Source of the DNA: Hyposmocoma kahamanoa
Lineage: Eukaryota; Arthropoda; Insecta; Lepidoptera; Cosmopterigidae
Assembly: GCF_003589595.1 (NCBI RefSeq)
Contig: NW_020653333.1
Span: forward strand, 1,522,611 to 1,586,610
Reading direction: 5' to 3'
DNA: 64,000 nt
This document shows, in pieces, positions 1-10,369 of the stretch. Every line of letters starts with the position of its first letter. The first letter of the stretch is position 1. Position numbers and translations under genes: made by a program. The notes beneath the pieces were generated by a model. It saw only the letters and a list, made by a program, of their open reading frames with translations. It was not told where the DNA came from and did no database searches.

Positions 1-305
1 TATTGACTTGCATAGGACATTAGACATAATATGAATGCATAAATAAGAACATACAACACTAATAAGTGATTATACAAAAAAGTTTCATAAATAACGGCAA
101 CACTGCTTAGATACTCAAGTAATATTATTGACTTGCAAAAAATGCACTTAGGAATGTTTAATTTAGTTTTCTAAATTGATCATCCTAGTACAAAATTATA
201 ATGACGTATTAAAGTTGGGGCACAAAGTTATCCTAAATGACGACAGAATACTATCGTATTGGTATAAGGGCGGTTTTGTGGTACACAACACACATCAAAG
301 ATTAA
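1..305. other. Left edge, nothing recognised
   Basis: AT-rich sequence with no coding homology, tRNA-like box or clear repeat structure that I can recognise. The third exon of Fkbp12 would be expected on the minus strand in this direction, but no stretch here translates to the FKBP12 C-terminus. Confidence 0.5.
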
Positions 306-705
306 NNNNNNNNNNNNNNNNNNNNNNNNNNNNNNNNNNNNNNNNNNNNNNNNNNNNNNNNNNNNNNNNNNNNNNNNNNNNNNNNNNNNNNNNNNNNNNN
401 NNNNNNNNNNNNNNNNNNNNNNNNNNNNNNNNNNNNNNNNNNNNNNNNNNNNNNNNNNNNNNNNNNNNNNNNNNNNNNNNNNNNNNNNNNNNNNNNNNNN
501 NNNNNNNNNNNNNNNNNNNNNNNNNNNNNNNNNNNNNNNNNNNNNNNNNNNNNNNNNNNNNNNNNNNNNNNNNNNNNNNNNNNNNNNNNNNNNNNNNNNN
601 NNNNNNNNNNNNNNNNNNNNNNNNNNNNNNNNNNNNNNNNNNNNNNNNNNNNNNNNNNNNNNNNNNNNNNNNNNNNNNNNNNNNNNNNNNNNNNNNNNNN
701 NNNNN
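306..705. other. Assembly gap (400 N)
   Basis: A run of exactly 400 N. The second gap in the window has the same length, which suggests a nominal scaffold gap, not a measured one. It lies just downstream of Fkbp12 exon 2 on the coding strand, so it may hide the last exon. Confidence 0.95.
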
Positions 706-814
706 ACTCAGGATAGTAAGTTTCTAAAGTGCTTATGGGCACTTTGAGAAATGAATGCAGATTGGTTGATTACTGAGCTCACAAAATTTAACTAACTATT
801 GAACAATTCCATAC

Positions 815-975
815 CTGAGCGACGCCCTCATCCCATCCTCTGATGACTTCTCCGCGACCGATCTTGAATTTGAAGGGTTGTCCGCGATCGCGCGACGAGT
901 CGAACTTCTGTCCGTTCGTCAGTGTACCTGTGTAGTGCACCACGACAGTCTGACCGGGCTTTGGGTAGGTTGACC
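815..975 (-). CDS. Fkbp12: Fkbp12 coding exon 2
   Basis: 161 nt with acceptor tttccag/GGTC and donor CTCAG/gtatgg. It encodes the beta-strand core from GSTYPKPGQ through GWDEGVAQ and ends in phase 0, so the next exon should begin with a Met-Ser-Val-Gly-like segment. The open frame continues past both splice sites, but the sequence outside them does not match FKBPs. Confidence 0.94.
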
Positions 976-2999
976 CTGGAAATTGTTTGAAAGACATTGA
1001 ATTATATTTCTTGTCAATAAAGTTTATATTTGTCAACAATGGTCTTTTTAATTTAACACTACAATACTTTTTAATTTTACTTACAACTAAAAAGTGTGTG
1101 TAGTGTTTAGTAGTTATGGTACAAAACACTACACATACTTTTTAGTAGCAGTAGAGCTCCTTGTGAGAGTTTGTCCAAGGAAGTCCTGTCACCTTACCTA
1201 TTTCTGCTACTAAGACATAATGTGAGCATTACTGTTTTCCAGTTTGGAAGGGTAGTGTGCTGGTGAAATTACAGGCACAAATGGGACTTGTCAACTTATG
1301 TTTCAGGTGACAGGTGCAGTGGCAGTGCCCCTAAGATCTTTCTGATTTAAAACTCTGAGTGAGACCACCAGGCACATGACTTGTTCATAGTGATGAAAGA
1401 GACTCATGTCCACTTGCACTAAACCTAGGTACGTCTTAATCCAATAATTGCAATGCAAAAGAAACTCTTAATACATTGTGTTAAGAGTGTCTTATCAATT
1501 TAAGCATTGGTTTAAGAGATACTTAAGTTTAGTGCAAGTGGACATCAGTCGTTTAAGGCGTTTTATAACGACTCGACTCCATTTTACAGGATTCGACTCT
1601 AAAATTAAGACTGGGGATTCGAGTTTTTATTAATAACACTCAGTCGTTTTACTAAAAGACTCAAAAGACTTAAATGACTTGAACGACTTGAAAAACTTAA
1701 ACAACTCGAGTTGTTTGCAAAGGACTTATACCTATTTTATATTTTATTAAGCCCAAAGTTTATAAATAAAAATGACGTAAGTAGTATGTAGGAAATAATC
1801 ACGTTTATTTACTTATAATAAAAATCGTAAAATAAATACCTTGTGGCTAGAAATAAAATCACGCCATACGGCTCATGACTCGCGAACTCCGAAATTATGA
1901 GGTGCCAGTCGTTTTAGACTTTTTAGTCGTTTTAGTCCTATAAGTCTTTTAAGCTTCCTAAGGTTAAAACTTCGACTCGAATTAGTCTTCAGTTTCAGTG
2001 TTATGACTCAAGACTTGAGGGTTATAAGACTAGACTTTTTTTTATTTATTTTTTATTTTTTGATTTGTTGGTATTATAATAAAAATTATTAAATTAATTA
2101 AAAGTCAAAAAAGGGAAGCTCTATAAGTTTGAAGTCCTTTGTCTGTGTGTCTTGTATGGTCAGTCTAGACATTGCAGCTTCCAATTAGCTGGACTGATCT
2201 TAAAGTGTCCATTTTGAAAGCTAATTAAATCAAGATGGTATTCAGCTTTGTTTCATGAATGTTCGGTTTAGATATTTAAAGATCGTCAGATCTTTTTCCC
2301 ATGAACACATAGACCTCTCTCTGATCGACTTGAAATTTGTTTTACCATGGAAATCTGATGACATTACAATAATATGGCAACTTTGGTCTGATGCTGTGAC
2401 TTGTTGTTAGTGAACAGATGATGATTTGAATGACTTGCTGGGGTCGTGTATTGTAGGTTTAAGGGTTTTATTTAAAAAAAATGCAATATTCACGAATTTT
2501 TCACAGAGCACGCAAATTTACAAGTTGAGGCGAGAATCCAGGTTGAACCGCCTTGTTCCTGTCGGCGACTGTTTTTTGTCTGGAAGTAACATTTTTCCAG
2601 TCGTGTCCCTTCAAACGTGTGGAAATAAATAACAAAGGAACATCGTGCGAAATAATAGCATGATAATAAAAAGGTCAATTGACAGTTACGTAACTATTGT
2701 TTATTAATCAGCGCTGACTTCGCGGATTGTTAACGGTCGACAATGGCTAGATTTAGTATAAGAATAGAATGGGTAGCCTGACGCCTAATGCAATATGATA
2801 CAAAAACTTCAAACCACAGCTTTCGATGAATAATTGTAGAAGTGCAGTCGGAAAAAATTCCATTATGCTTAATTTGCAAAGCGAAAATCTAATAAACATG
2901 GGTTACTGTCGGCGGAAATTAAATCAGTGTTTTAAACTACAATTATTTAAATAATCACTTACCGTCTCCAGGAGAAATTGTTTCCACATTAACACCCAT
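815..2999 (-). CDS. Fkbp12: FKBP12 peptidyl-prolyl isomerase, partial gene (exons 1-2)
   Basis: Small cytosolic peptidyl-prolyl cis-trans isomerase of the FK506-binding family. In animals it also binds ryanodine receptors and TGF-beta type I receptors. Two exons join in phase 1 to give 66 residues beginning [20 protein letters not shown] and ending [12 protein letters not shown]. Residues of the FK506/active-site pocket that are known from human FKBP12 are visible: the Tyr of VHYTG, Phe-Asp of KFDSS, the Phe of PFKF, Val-Ile of EVIRG and the Trp that follows. The family is normally about 108 residues, so about 42 residues are missing, including the region with Tyr82 and Phe99. That exon is either in the adjacent gap or left of the window. 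The intron between the exons is about 2 kb and carries a retroposon, a small TIR element and a GACT-rich stretch. Identity is near certain from the translated sequence. Confidence 0.95.
1145..1390 (-). repeat. Retroposon family A, copy in Fkbp12 intron
   Basis: First of about fifteen copies of one dispersed repeat, called family A here. Its diagnostic 3' end reads GAGCTCTACTGCTACT followed by A, with internal landmarks CAGAAATAGGTAAGG and TAATTTCACCAGCACC. The full unit is about 300 bp. Polarity was set from the copy at 26370-26515, which has an A-tail and a target-site duplication. This copy keeps the 3' end and has lost its 5' end near 1390. Confidence 0.75.
1407..1544. mobile_element. 138-bp TIR element (MITE)
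   Basis: The ends read TGTCCACTTGCACTAAAC and its reverse complement TTTAGTGCAAGTGGACA. Both sides are flanked by TCA, a possible 3-bp target duplication. No coding capacity. It abuts the truncated retroposon before it and the GACT-rich tract after it. The superfamily is not certain. Confidence 0.6.
1546..2035. repeat. GACT/AGTC-rich degenerate repeat tract
   Basis: Nearly 500 bp in which GACT or AGTC recurs every few bases (for example GACTCGACTCC, AAGACTTAAATGACTTG, AGTCGTTTTAGAC), interrupted around 1725-1870. It looks like an old, degenerate short tandem repeat. No gene seen. Confidence 0.55.
2036..2962. other. Rest of Fkbp12 intron 1
   Basis: AT-rich intronic sequence with no recognised element or conserved coding segment. 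Confidence 0.5.
2963..2999 (-). CDS. Fkbp12: Fkbp12 coding exon 1
   Basis: Twelve codons plus one base: [12 protein letters not shown], then the first base of a Gly codon. The start ATG lies at 2999-2997 and matches the usual FKBP12 N-terminus ([12 protein letters not shown]). The donor reads GACG/gtaagt, a strong consensus. Too short to be found as an open reading frame. Confidence 0.93.
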
Positions 3000-3079
3000 G
3001 ATTTATTTGTTGTTTTATTTACAAAATGCGGCTTAAAAATAATTAAACGATAATTACAATGCGGTGTGAAAAATACGCT

Positions 3080-3165
3080 TCAATGGCGGCAGCGGCAAGC
3101 GCTGGGAGGCGGGGCCGGGGCGTGCGTCTGCCGGCGACGCGGCGTGCTTTTTTGTCGTGGTTGCA
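3080..3165 (-). promoter_or_regulatory. CpG-rich block upstream of Fkbp12
   Basis: A GC- and CpG-rich block about 80-165 bp upstream of the Fkbp12 start codon, in otherwise AT-rich DNA. Its position fits a promoter or 5' UTR of a housekeeping gene. No TATA box or initiator was pinned down. Confidence 0.35.
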
Positions 3166-3608
3166 GTGAAAAGGGGTAATTTGAAAGGAGTTGTAACTAT
3201 TGAATTTTGGATATTTCTTTCTCAGTCTTACGTATGATTTTATACAAAATTGAAATAAATTGGCGTCCTGTTTCGAATTTCCGGTTGGAAGAAAAGGCGG
3301 GGTTTTGTACAGTTTTTACACTAATTCATTTTTAGTATTAATATATTTATGTTTTGAGCTTCTGAATTATTTCTTTAAATTCTTAAATATTATGTGAAGC
3401 TGATAATTCTACAGCCAATGCTGAATAAATAAATAATAATAATGGATGTCCCGGTTGAGATTCTCATCGAAAAAGTGCTCGTTTAAAAAAAAAAAAAAAT
3501 TTGTTTGATCTAATTACGCTAGTCACGATTCATTATTTCAATTTTAAATATGAATTTTGCAAAAAACATCCACCTACCAGGTAAAGTAATTATTATTATT
3601 TGTTTCAT

Positions 3609-4492
3609 AGGCGATTAACACACTGCACCACGCCACGCGACGGAGCGCGAGACGCGGAATCACGCGCGCGGTGACGGAGACGCAGATCTGCGTCAACGCG
3701 CGGTTTATAAATCTGCGCGGGGGCAGCGGTGTAGCGGCTCCGCGTCACTTAAAGGTTGTATTCTAGAACTCTATTCAATGCTCAAGTCAGGATTTGAGTA
3801 TGGTTTAAAGCACTCGAAATCATACTCAAGTCCCTGCCATTAGGGTCGTATTTCCAGTGCTTGTGTTTCCAGTGCAATCCTGACTTAAGCAGACTTGAGT
3901 ATGATTTCAAGCACTGGAAATACGACCCTAACGGCAAGGCTTGAGTATGATTTTCAGTGCTCACTGCAATACTCAAGTCCTGACTTGAGCATTGAGTACA
4001 GTTCTGGAATACGACCCTTAAAGTACTCGTTTCGCAGTTGATCGCCGTAGTGATTGTATATGTAGCCGAGATCTTTCTTTGACAAGAATGGTTAATAATA
4101 CAGAACTCATTCAGGACGCTGCAGTTATATTGTTTATTTGGTTTTTGTTTACTCAAGTAAAAAGACACCGAAGATATTGGATATATCCCTTTTTACGAAC
4201 CAGATCGATAACTGGATAATTTCAACTCCATTACAAAGATTTAAGAAAATATATAGATAAATTTGGTCGATTTTCAATAGCAAATATAAATTTTATCGAC
4301 TTCGAGATCTGTTGTAGAAAGCTAAACATGTCCTTAAGCTTAAAAATTTGCGCGGTAGTACGAAGCGCAGTGTGCCATACCCTGCGGTTCGGTGGCCCCT
4401 CGGCGCGGGAGCGCGGTACTTCAGCACAACGTTAAAAACTGCATCTCCGCGCTCCGTTCGGTCGCGGGTGCGGTGCAGTGTGATAATCGCCT
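3609..4492. mobile_element. TIR DNA element with a nested MITE
   Basis: Inverted ends: AGGCGATTAACACACTGCAC at the left and, read from the right end inward, AGGCGATTATCACACTGCAC. Homology continues into CG-rich sub-terminal DNA on both sides (3630-3745 and about 4350-4480). No transposase is visible. A second, Harbinger-like MITE sits inside at about 3752-4016. I could not identify a clear target duplication. Confidence 0.65.
3752..4016. mobile_element. Harbinger-like MITE, nested copy
   Basis: The ends resemble those of the cleaner copy at 4875-5058 (core GTATTCCAGAACTCTACT and its complement TTCTGGAATACGACCC), with TTA beside each end. The interior has several inverted copies of CTTGAGTATGATTT. 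The left end is slightly degenerate, so its exact boundary may be off by one or two bases. Confidence 0.65.
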
Positions 4493-4874
4493 AAATGTGA
4501 AAGATTTTTTCCTGAAATAATAGTCTAGGTAGTTAAATAATTAAAATGTCATAAAATTGTTATAAATATTGCCGGGGATAATTTGATGACAATTTAGCTA
4601 CTAGTATAATAAACGGTTTGTTGTTCTTGCATTATTTGTAATAAGATAATGCTGCTGCTCTAAGCAAAAAGAGAACAGAGGACGTTAGCTTCTATTTATC
4701 TAAACGTTGAATTTAGAAATTCATAACGAATTGAACAGTATTTTTGATTCCTTTTTACTTGTTTAGTTTATAAGATCTCAAGGATGACGAATGTTTAACT
4801 TTACTAATTTTAAAATTACAATAATCGAATAATAAGAAGAAAGTCGCTTATTCCCAGTACTTCTATGTTACTTA

Positions 4875-5058
4875 GGGTCTTATTCCAGAACTCTACTAAA
4901 TGCTCAAGGCAGGACTTTGTATGATTTCTAGCACTGGAAATACCACCATAATGGCAAGCACTTGAGTATGATTTCTATTGCTTTAGTATGATTTAAAGCA
5001 CTAGAAATCATACTCAAGTCCTGTCTTGAGCATTGAGTAGAGTTCTGGAATACGGCCC
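4875..5058. mobile_element. 184-bp PIF/Harbinger-type MITE
   Basis: Long terminal inverted repeats of about 44 bp: GGGTCTTATTCCAGAACTCT at the left, and GGGCCGTATTCCAGAACTCT read inward from the right. It is flanked by TTA at 4872-4874 and 5059-5061. A 3-bp TTA/TAA target and GG-starting ends are the usual signature of PIF/Harbinger elements. Non-coding. Confidence 0.75.
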
Positions 5059-5829
5059 TTAGTTCCACTTGGAACAATTTTATTGTACCTTAAAGTGTCA
5101 TATTTATTCCCAATAGCCTTGACATTTGTTTTGTTTTTGCATGATCATTAATCAATGTAGTTACTTTTTTCTATAGTTGTTAATAAAGCGTACTCGAATT
5201 TGAAAGTTTTAATCAGTACTTTTTAATTTTCAAAATCGTGTTTTCTCAATTTCATCATTTTTGAGTTACGACAATTAACAGTCGCAATGCGTGATAATGG
5301 TATTTTTGGATATCTGTGATTGTACACACGCCAGCACATCAAGCTACACATTGACGTATCTTGTTCCGTTGCACTGGAGGCGATTTTCGAACAAAAATGT
5401 GTAGTCTGATGTGCCGTTGTCCGTACAATATTAAATAAATAAAACGCAAATGTTTATCAGCGATTAGATCAATTTACCATGTATATTAATTTAGCTATAT
5501 AGAAATAATCAGAAATAAAACTCTCGCGGTACAAATATAAACATTTTAATATAAATATAATCAACACACATAGTGCCAGGTGACAGGTAGCTTCACTTAG
5601 CTCACATAAAATCCACTTTTATATCTAATACAAACATCTACTTAGAATATTTGTTTAAAATAGTGATGTATTTCTTTATTATAACCAATTAACTTGATAA
5701 ATTGATAAAATTATGGCTATCCCATAACTTTTTATGGCTATGGCATCGAGCCTATTCGTCAGCACGCTTTAACCACCGCAAAATCCACGCTGTACGCGTG
5801 TTTCATATATAAAAAAAAAACAGATGACT

Positions 5830-5851
5830 AGTCGTATTCCAGAATACGACT
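5830..5851. repeat. 22-bp palindrome built from Harbinger-like MITE ends
   Basis: Reads AGTCGTATTC-CA-GAATACGACT. The arms equal the outermost bases of the Harbinger-like MITE at 4875-5058, so this may be a copy whose interior was almost entirely deleted. Confidence 0.4.
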
Positions 5852-6225
5852 CTCAGTAAGGAACCTGGAAGCATGTGGGGGTTACCACTTAAGCTGATGA
5901 GAAAAAGCATAATGTCAAGGAAATAATAGTGAAAAATAACGTTTCGCGTTGGCGTTGATAATTGCGGTAAGTTCTTGGATGTAGGTCAATGCCTTATATG
6001 ATATTATTAAGAGACGTGTTTCTCTGAATCTAATATTCAAGGCGTCCTCCGTATGCTTTAGATGGCAGAAGAATTGGCAGTAAAGGCCAATTCTTTTGCG
6101 AAAGGTATTCCAACAAATACTTTTTTAAAGGTATATCCAAGAACAAACGACAAGCCATTGTATTTTTACACGTTGCGTTGCGTATCCTGAATAATAAAGT
6201 AAGTTAATTCGAAAAGTTAATTTTC

Positions 6226-6455
6226 CAAAGAGCAATGGAACGCAAAATAAACAGGATGGAAAGAATGCGGAACAGTAATCTGCGCTCGAGACGTAATGTT
6301 GGGAAAAGGATTGCCAAGTTGAAATGGGATGGGGCTGGACACGTCTGTCGCACGCACTCACAGTGATGGGCTCATACAGCCACTAGGTGGATGTCGGAGG
6401 TCAGCCAGTGACGACAAGACGGACCAAGAGGGAAATGACGGGAATAACTTCGACG
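6226..6455 (+). pseudogene. LINE reverse-transcriptase C-terminal scrap (RTE-like)
   Basis: The plus-strand translation gives QRAMERKINRMER, then NVGKRIAKLKWDGAGHVCR, followed after in-frame stops by WAHTATRWM. This matches the block at the end of the reverse-transcriptase protein of RTE-like LINEs (QRAMER...KLKW-WAGH-CR...). Stops and indels show it is dead. No 5' portion of the LINE is adjacent. Confidence 0.8.
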
Positions 6456-6744
6456 CGTGTACAGGGTCATTTTGTACAACCTCGCAGGATTATGTTACCA
6501 AAATCATCAAAAATCAACATGACTTTTACAAACCATAATAAATTTATAATTTATTGTTTGAAAGCTTCTAGATCTATATTTAGTAGTAAGTTCAAACCTG
6601 CAAGCGTTCTCCCTGACGCCCCAATCTCAGCTCTTGCGTTTTGCATCGGACTAGTATTTACGCTAGCGCTTTTTTATTGTTACACACAGAGTTATCACCG
6701 TATAGAGTCATCTATTTAATATTTTTATTTTGTATGAAAGTAAA

Positions 6745-6840
6745 ACTTGATGAATTTATTAAAAGTCATGGATCAAAAGTTCTTGTTTGAAATATTTATA
6801 ATGTAGGCCTGAGAAGTTGTCAATATTTTATAAATTACCT
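6745..6840. repeat. End fragment of long-TIR repeat family I
   Basis: AAAAGTCATGGATCAAAAGT and the following 60 bp match the right end of the TIR element at 34658-35010. Only one end is present. Confidence 0.5.
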
Positions 6841-6849
6841 TGTACACGG

Positions 6850-8800
6850 ACTGGCCACATTTTGCTTTAAACCGGAAGTTGTGAATGTCGACAAGGAGGG
6901 CTTTTGCGCAGCAATGGGACACAATAATAGGCATATAAAAAAATTGGAAACAAATGTTTTAGGAAACGAAGGAATGAAACTATCATACAATTTTTAGATC
7001 AATTAGACTTTGTACATGCGTGTTCCGTCAATTTAATTTACAATCTCCAAAAAAAAAAACTTTTCGAATTAACACCCTACGATTAGAGATACGATTGGTT
7101 CATTATCTATATTCAACACGAAGTGGACAAACTCTTGAGGTATAACAACTTCTGTGTACATGTGATCCAACTGTGATACAACATTATTCCTATTTTTTTT
7201 CAATTTCCCAATTGAGTAAATCCATTTTTGGACTTGCAACATCGATACTAATTTGGTATATAGATTTTTGGCAAAATAATTAATGTATACAGTCGCATTC
7301 TATTTCCCTTATTAAAAAGTATGCCCATCATCATCAGATTATCAAAATATTTTTAGAATGAATTAAAGTAATAAATTTAGTGAAATATATGATCGTAGTA
7401 AGCGGCCGTCGGCAAAAAAGACCAAAGAAGTTTTGATTGTAATTTTTACGTGAAAAGAATGATCATTTATAAAACAAAATTATGAACTATGTAGCACTTA
7501 TGTCAATGTTACCACAGTCTACTTTTAATGAGCTAAAATCTCAAAATATAACACAAAATTTCTTATATTTATTTTATTTGCCACAAGAATTTGTTGCATG
7601 AGAAATAAACTACTGTTCAAGTAAATTAAATAATTACTTGCTGCTCGAGTGTTTAAAAAACTACTCAGTTATTTCCCAATTTAGTCGTAAAATCACTAAT
7701 TTGGCAACACTACAAAGCGCTAATCGCACGCTTCACAAAACTATGGCGCCATTAAACTTATAGCGAAATGTAACGGTTACTGAAGAATAATCTCTATTAA
7801 CAGTGCGCTGATGATTGTTTGTGAGGTGATAATTAACAACGTAGTTGTGTAAATCTCAGTGCTTTCATTCCCCTTCTGAAACAGCGTCATAAAGTTCATA
7901 AACAAACAATGTATTTAAATTACCTAAATAATTATTTTTTTGTGTCAATAAATAGTTATTTTTAATGTTGCCAGTATAATGCTTTTACTACTAATTATAG
8001 GGAAATAATTATTTGAGCAGTTATTAACGACCAGGGATAACATTATTTTCATACTGTAATTCATTATTGAAGCAAGCAATCAAAAGAAATAATTTTTTTA
8101 TAGGAATTTTCTGTCGTGAGCTTTCGAGCGTTCAAAAACAATCCCATGGTAACATTGATACAGCGCTACATGGCGCTACGTGAGCCTTACGCTACAGAAG
8201 GTCTTTTTGAGAGGATAGGGTAAACTTTTAACTTGACGGCATTTCTCACGTACATCGACAGAGTAGCATTTGTGTAAGTAACATTCAAAGAAAATGACAT
8301 TTTATAAAATTTCTTTTCTACATTAATAGTTAAAACATAACATTTTAGAATTAACATTACAGACATTCTTTCTTAAATAATATTAAAACATTGTTCTATT
8401 TTTAATAACTAACATCGAAGTATAAATAACAGTTTAAAACTTTTAATATAACCACACTTTCATTGTATCAAAATTAATCATTTATAAAATATTGTGTTCA
8501 TACATTTTCCAAATATTAAAAAGCGTACCTCTACGTACACGCACGTAACGCTACGCGTTTGCCGCAGCACGATTTCGTAGTCTGTGCTATCACGTACATT
8601 TATCGTAATTATAATTAGTTTTGGTGAACATATATGGAATGGATCTAAAACTAGTCTCCAGTGAATTAAACCAAACAAATAACAGGGTAGGTTGGACTAT
8701 AATTCTTTATATGACCGTTGATCGTTCTATTGCATTTTTAGCGCGATGTTTAAAGGCAATTCGCGCCTTTGGTGTAATAGGCCACATCTGTAAAATGACA
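6850..8800. other. Intergenic stretch, nothing recognised
   Basis: AT-rich with no coding homology. A few palindromic bits occur near 8150-8200, but there is no element with convincing ends. Confidence 0.45.
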
Positions 8801-8811
8801 ACTTGTCAGAG

Positions 8812-8964
8812 AAGTTTAAGCGTGAAATACACAGAGAGCTGGTGCGGGTCGGACGCGTGTCGAGTCGAGGCGTGCGCCCATATAAATACACGGCATTAGA
8901 CCAGCCGCGCTCCCGACCCGACACGCGCCCGAGTCGCGCTCTCTGTGTGTTTGACACTTTAAAG
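8812..8964. repeat. Foldback element, CpG-rich arms
   Basis: Left arm CACAGAGAGCTGGTGCGGGT is mirrored by CCCGACACGCGCCCGAG and CGCTCTCTGTGTGT on the right. The arms of about 60 bp surround a short spacer containing CATATAAATACACGG. Probably a small foldback MITE. Non-coding. Confidence 0.55.
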
Positions 8965-8969
8965 AATCT

Positions 8970-10063
8970 AAGAAAATGATAGAATGTGATAAAAATGCCT
9001 TTGACGTATGATTAGATGAGACTTTGTTATACGAATAGTACGAATATTTTGTTATTTCCCTATAAGTTTCAATTTCATTTCTAGAAAACTGTAGTAACTA
9101 TATTTATATGTTAGTTTGGTGATAATAATCTATAGATGCGGATGTGGCCTTATTGGTAAGTTTTATAACATCTTTTTAAAATACCCCAGACAGTCATAAT
9201 ACGGAAGAGTGTAATTTGTTATAATAAAAAAAAGTTTATTGTTTTAGTATAGGGCCAGAATCGTTGGTTAGTTTGAAAAATCAAGTATACGTGGTTTACA
9301 TGTAGAAACAGATGGTTTTATTCCTAATGCGTTAAAAAACAGTGTTGTAAATTTGTACGTCATATGCGTAGTACCTTTGAAGGGTAGTACAGAGTCAAGG
9401 ACACTTTAAACTTGACACTTATTAAGTTCTTAGGTTTTCGCTGTATACGTTTATTTCGTAATTAATCTTGAATGACATAAACACTGTCTTGAAATGTAAT
9501 ATTGATGTAATGTCCATTTTACAAGTGTTGAATGATATACGTAACTGCCTTGTAAAGTACAACATTGTGGCCAATAAATAATTTCATTTCATGACATCTC
9601 ATTTTTTAAATAAACGAAAGTATTTTGTCCGGATAGAAATCATGTATTGTTTTTTCAAACAAACCAGTGAATATGGAACCTGAAAAAAAACCGAAACGTT
9701 GGTTTCTTTGGAAAAAAAAACAATTTCACCTATGATTTAAGTTCACCTCAAAGCCGATAGGAACGAACCAAAGTAAAAAACGAAAATGAATATTACGAGC
9801 TTTATGTGCTTTTGCTGTACCTTATTGGTGCACTAATTTTTTTTTGGAAAATATAGGAACTTTCTTTGGAACAGTAAGTGCGATTTCCTAATTACGTAAC
9901 AACAATTAAAGCAAAGACATTTAGTAATATTAAAGCTAACAGTTAACATCGACCTTAATAATATTGATGAAGTTTTTGATTGGATACGGTAGGATTACTG
10001 ATTTTTTTATAGCGCTTAACTTTATATAAAAATATGCCCTAATGCTTTTGAAGAAGATAGTGT
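8970..10063. other. Intergenic stretch with a repeat K fragment
   Basis: Mostly unrecognised AT-rich DNA. At about 9630-9720 a fragment of repeat family K (TTTTTTCAAACAAACCAG and related text) can be seen; the better copy is at 19210-19400. Confidence 0.4.
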
Positions 10064-10071
10064 GCGTGATA

Positions 10072-10358
10072 CATTGACTTACAATTATATGGACGTCGGG
10101 TCCGCGCTAAAAAGTGTCCGAACCTATAGGGCGTTAAAATCGTATACAGGGCGTCATTCACGCCTTGGTCTTCGTTTGTTCGACTGACAGCGAAGCAAGC
10201 AAAATTAGACAGTACTGCGATGACATTACAATTTAAATTCAACGTTTTAGCTTTTTCATATTCCTTTACATGTCACTACGTTTAAATAGGTTGACTTGGG
10301 ACATTTTTTGTCGTGGTTTGTGTATTAAACCCGTCGTCCATTTATTTGTAAGTCAATG
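10072..10358. mobile_element. 287-bp TIR element with 8-bp target duplication
   Basis: Terminal inverted repeats of 31 bp begin CATTGACTTACAA and end inward in GGACG-CGGGTC, with only a few mismatches between the arms. The element is flanked by perfect 8-bp direct repeats GCGTGATA (10064-10071 and 10359-10366). 8-bp duplications are made by hAT and P-type transposases. Ends starting CA and a 31-bp TIR also fit P. Non-autonomous, with no transposase. A sister copy is at 37763-37993. Confidence 0.85.
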
Positions 10359-10369
10359 GCGTGATAGAT

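Noticed and set aside
176..742. Open frames running through the N gaps at both ends of the window
   Set aside because: The residues are all unknown; the frames exist only because N is not a stop.
1546..2035. CRISPR-like regular repeat in the GACT-rich tract
   Set aside because: Repeats are short, degenerate and without unique spacers, and the genome is eukaryotic.
3782..4168. 128-codon minus-strand frame
   Set aside because: Lies mostly within the nested Harbinger-like MITE and its flank; the peptide follows from inverted repeats.
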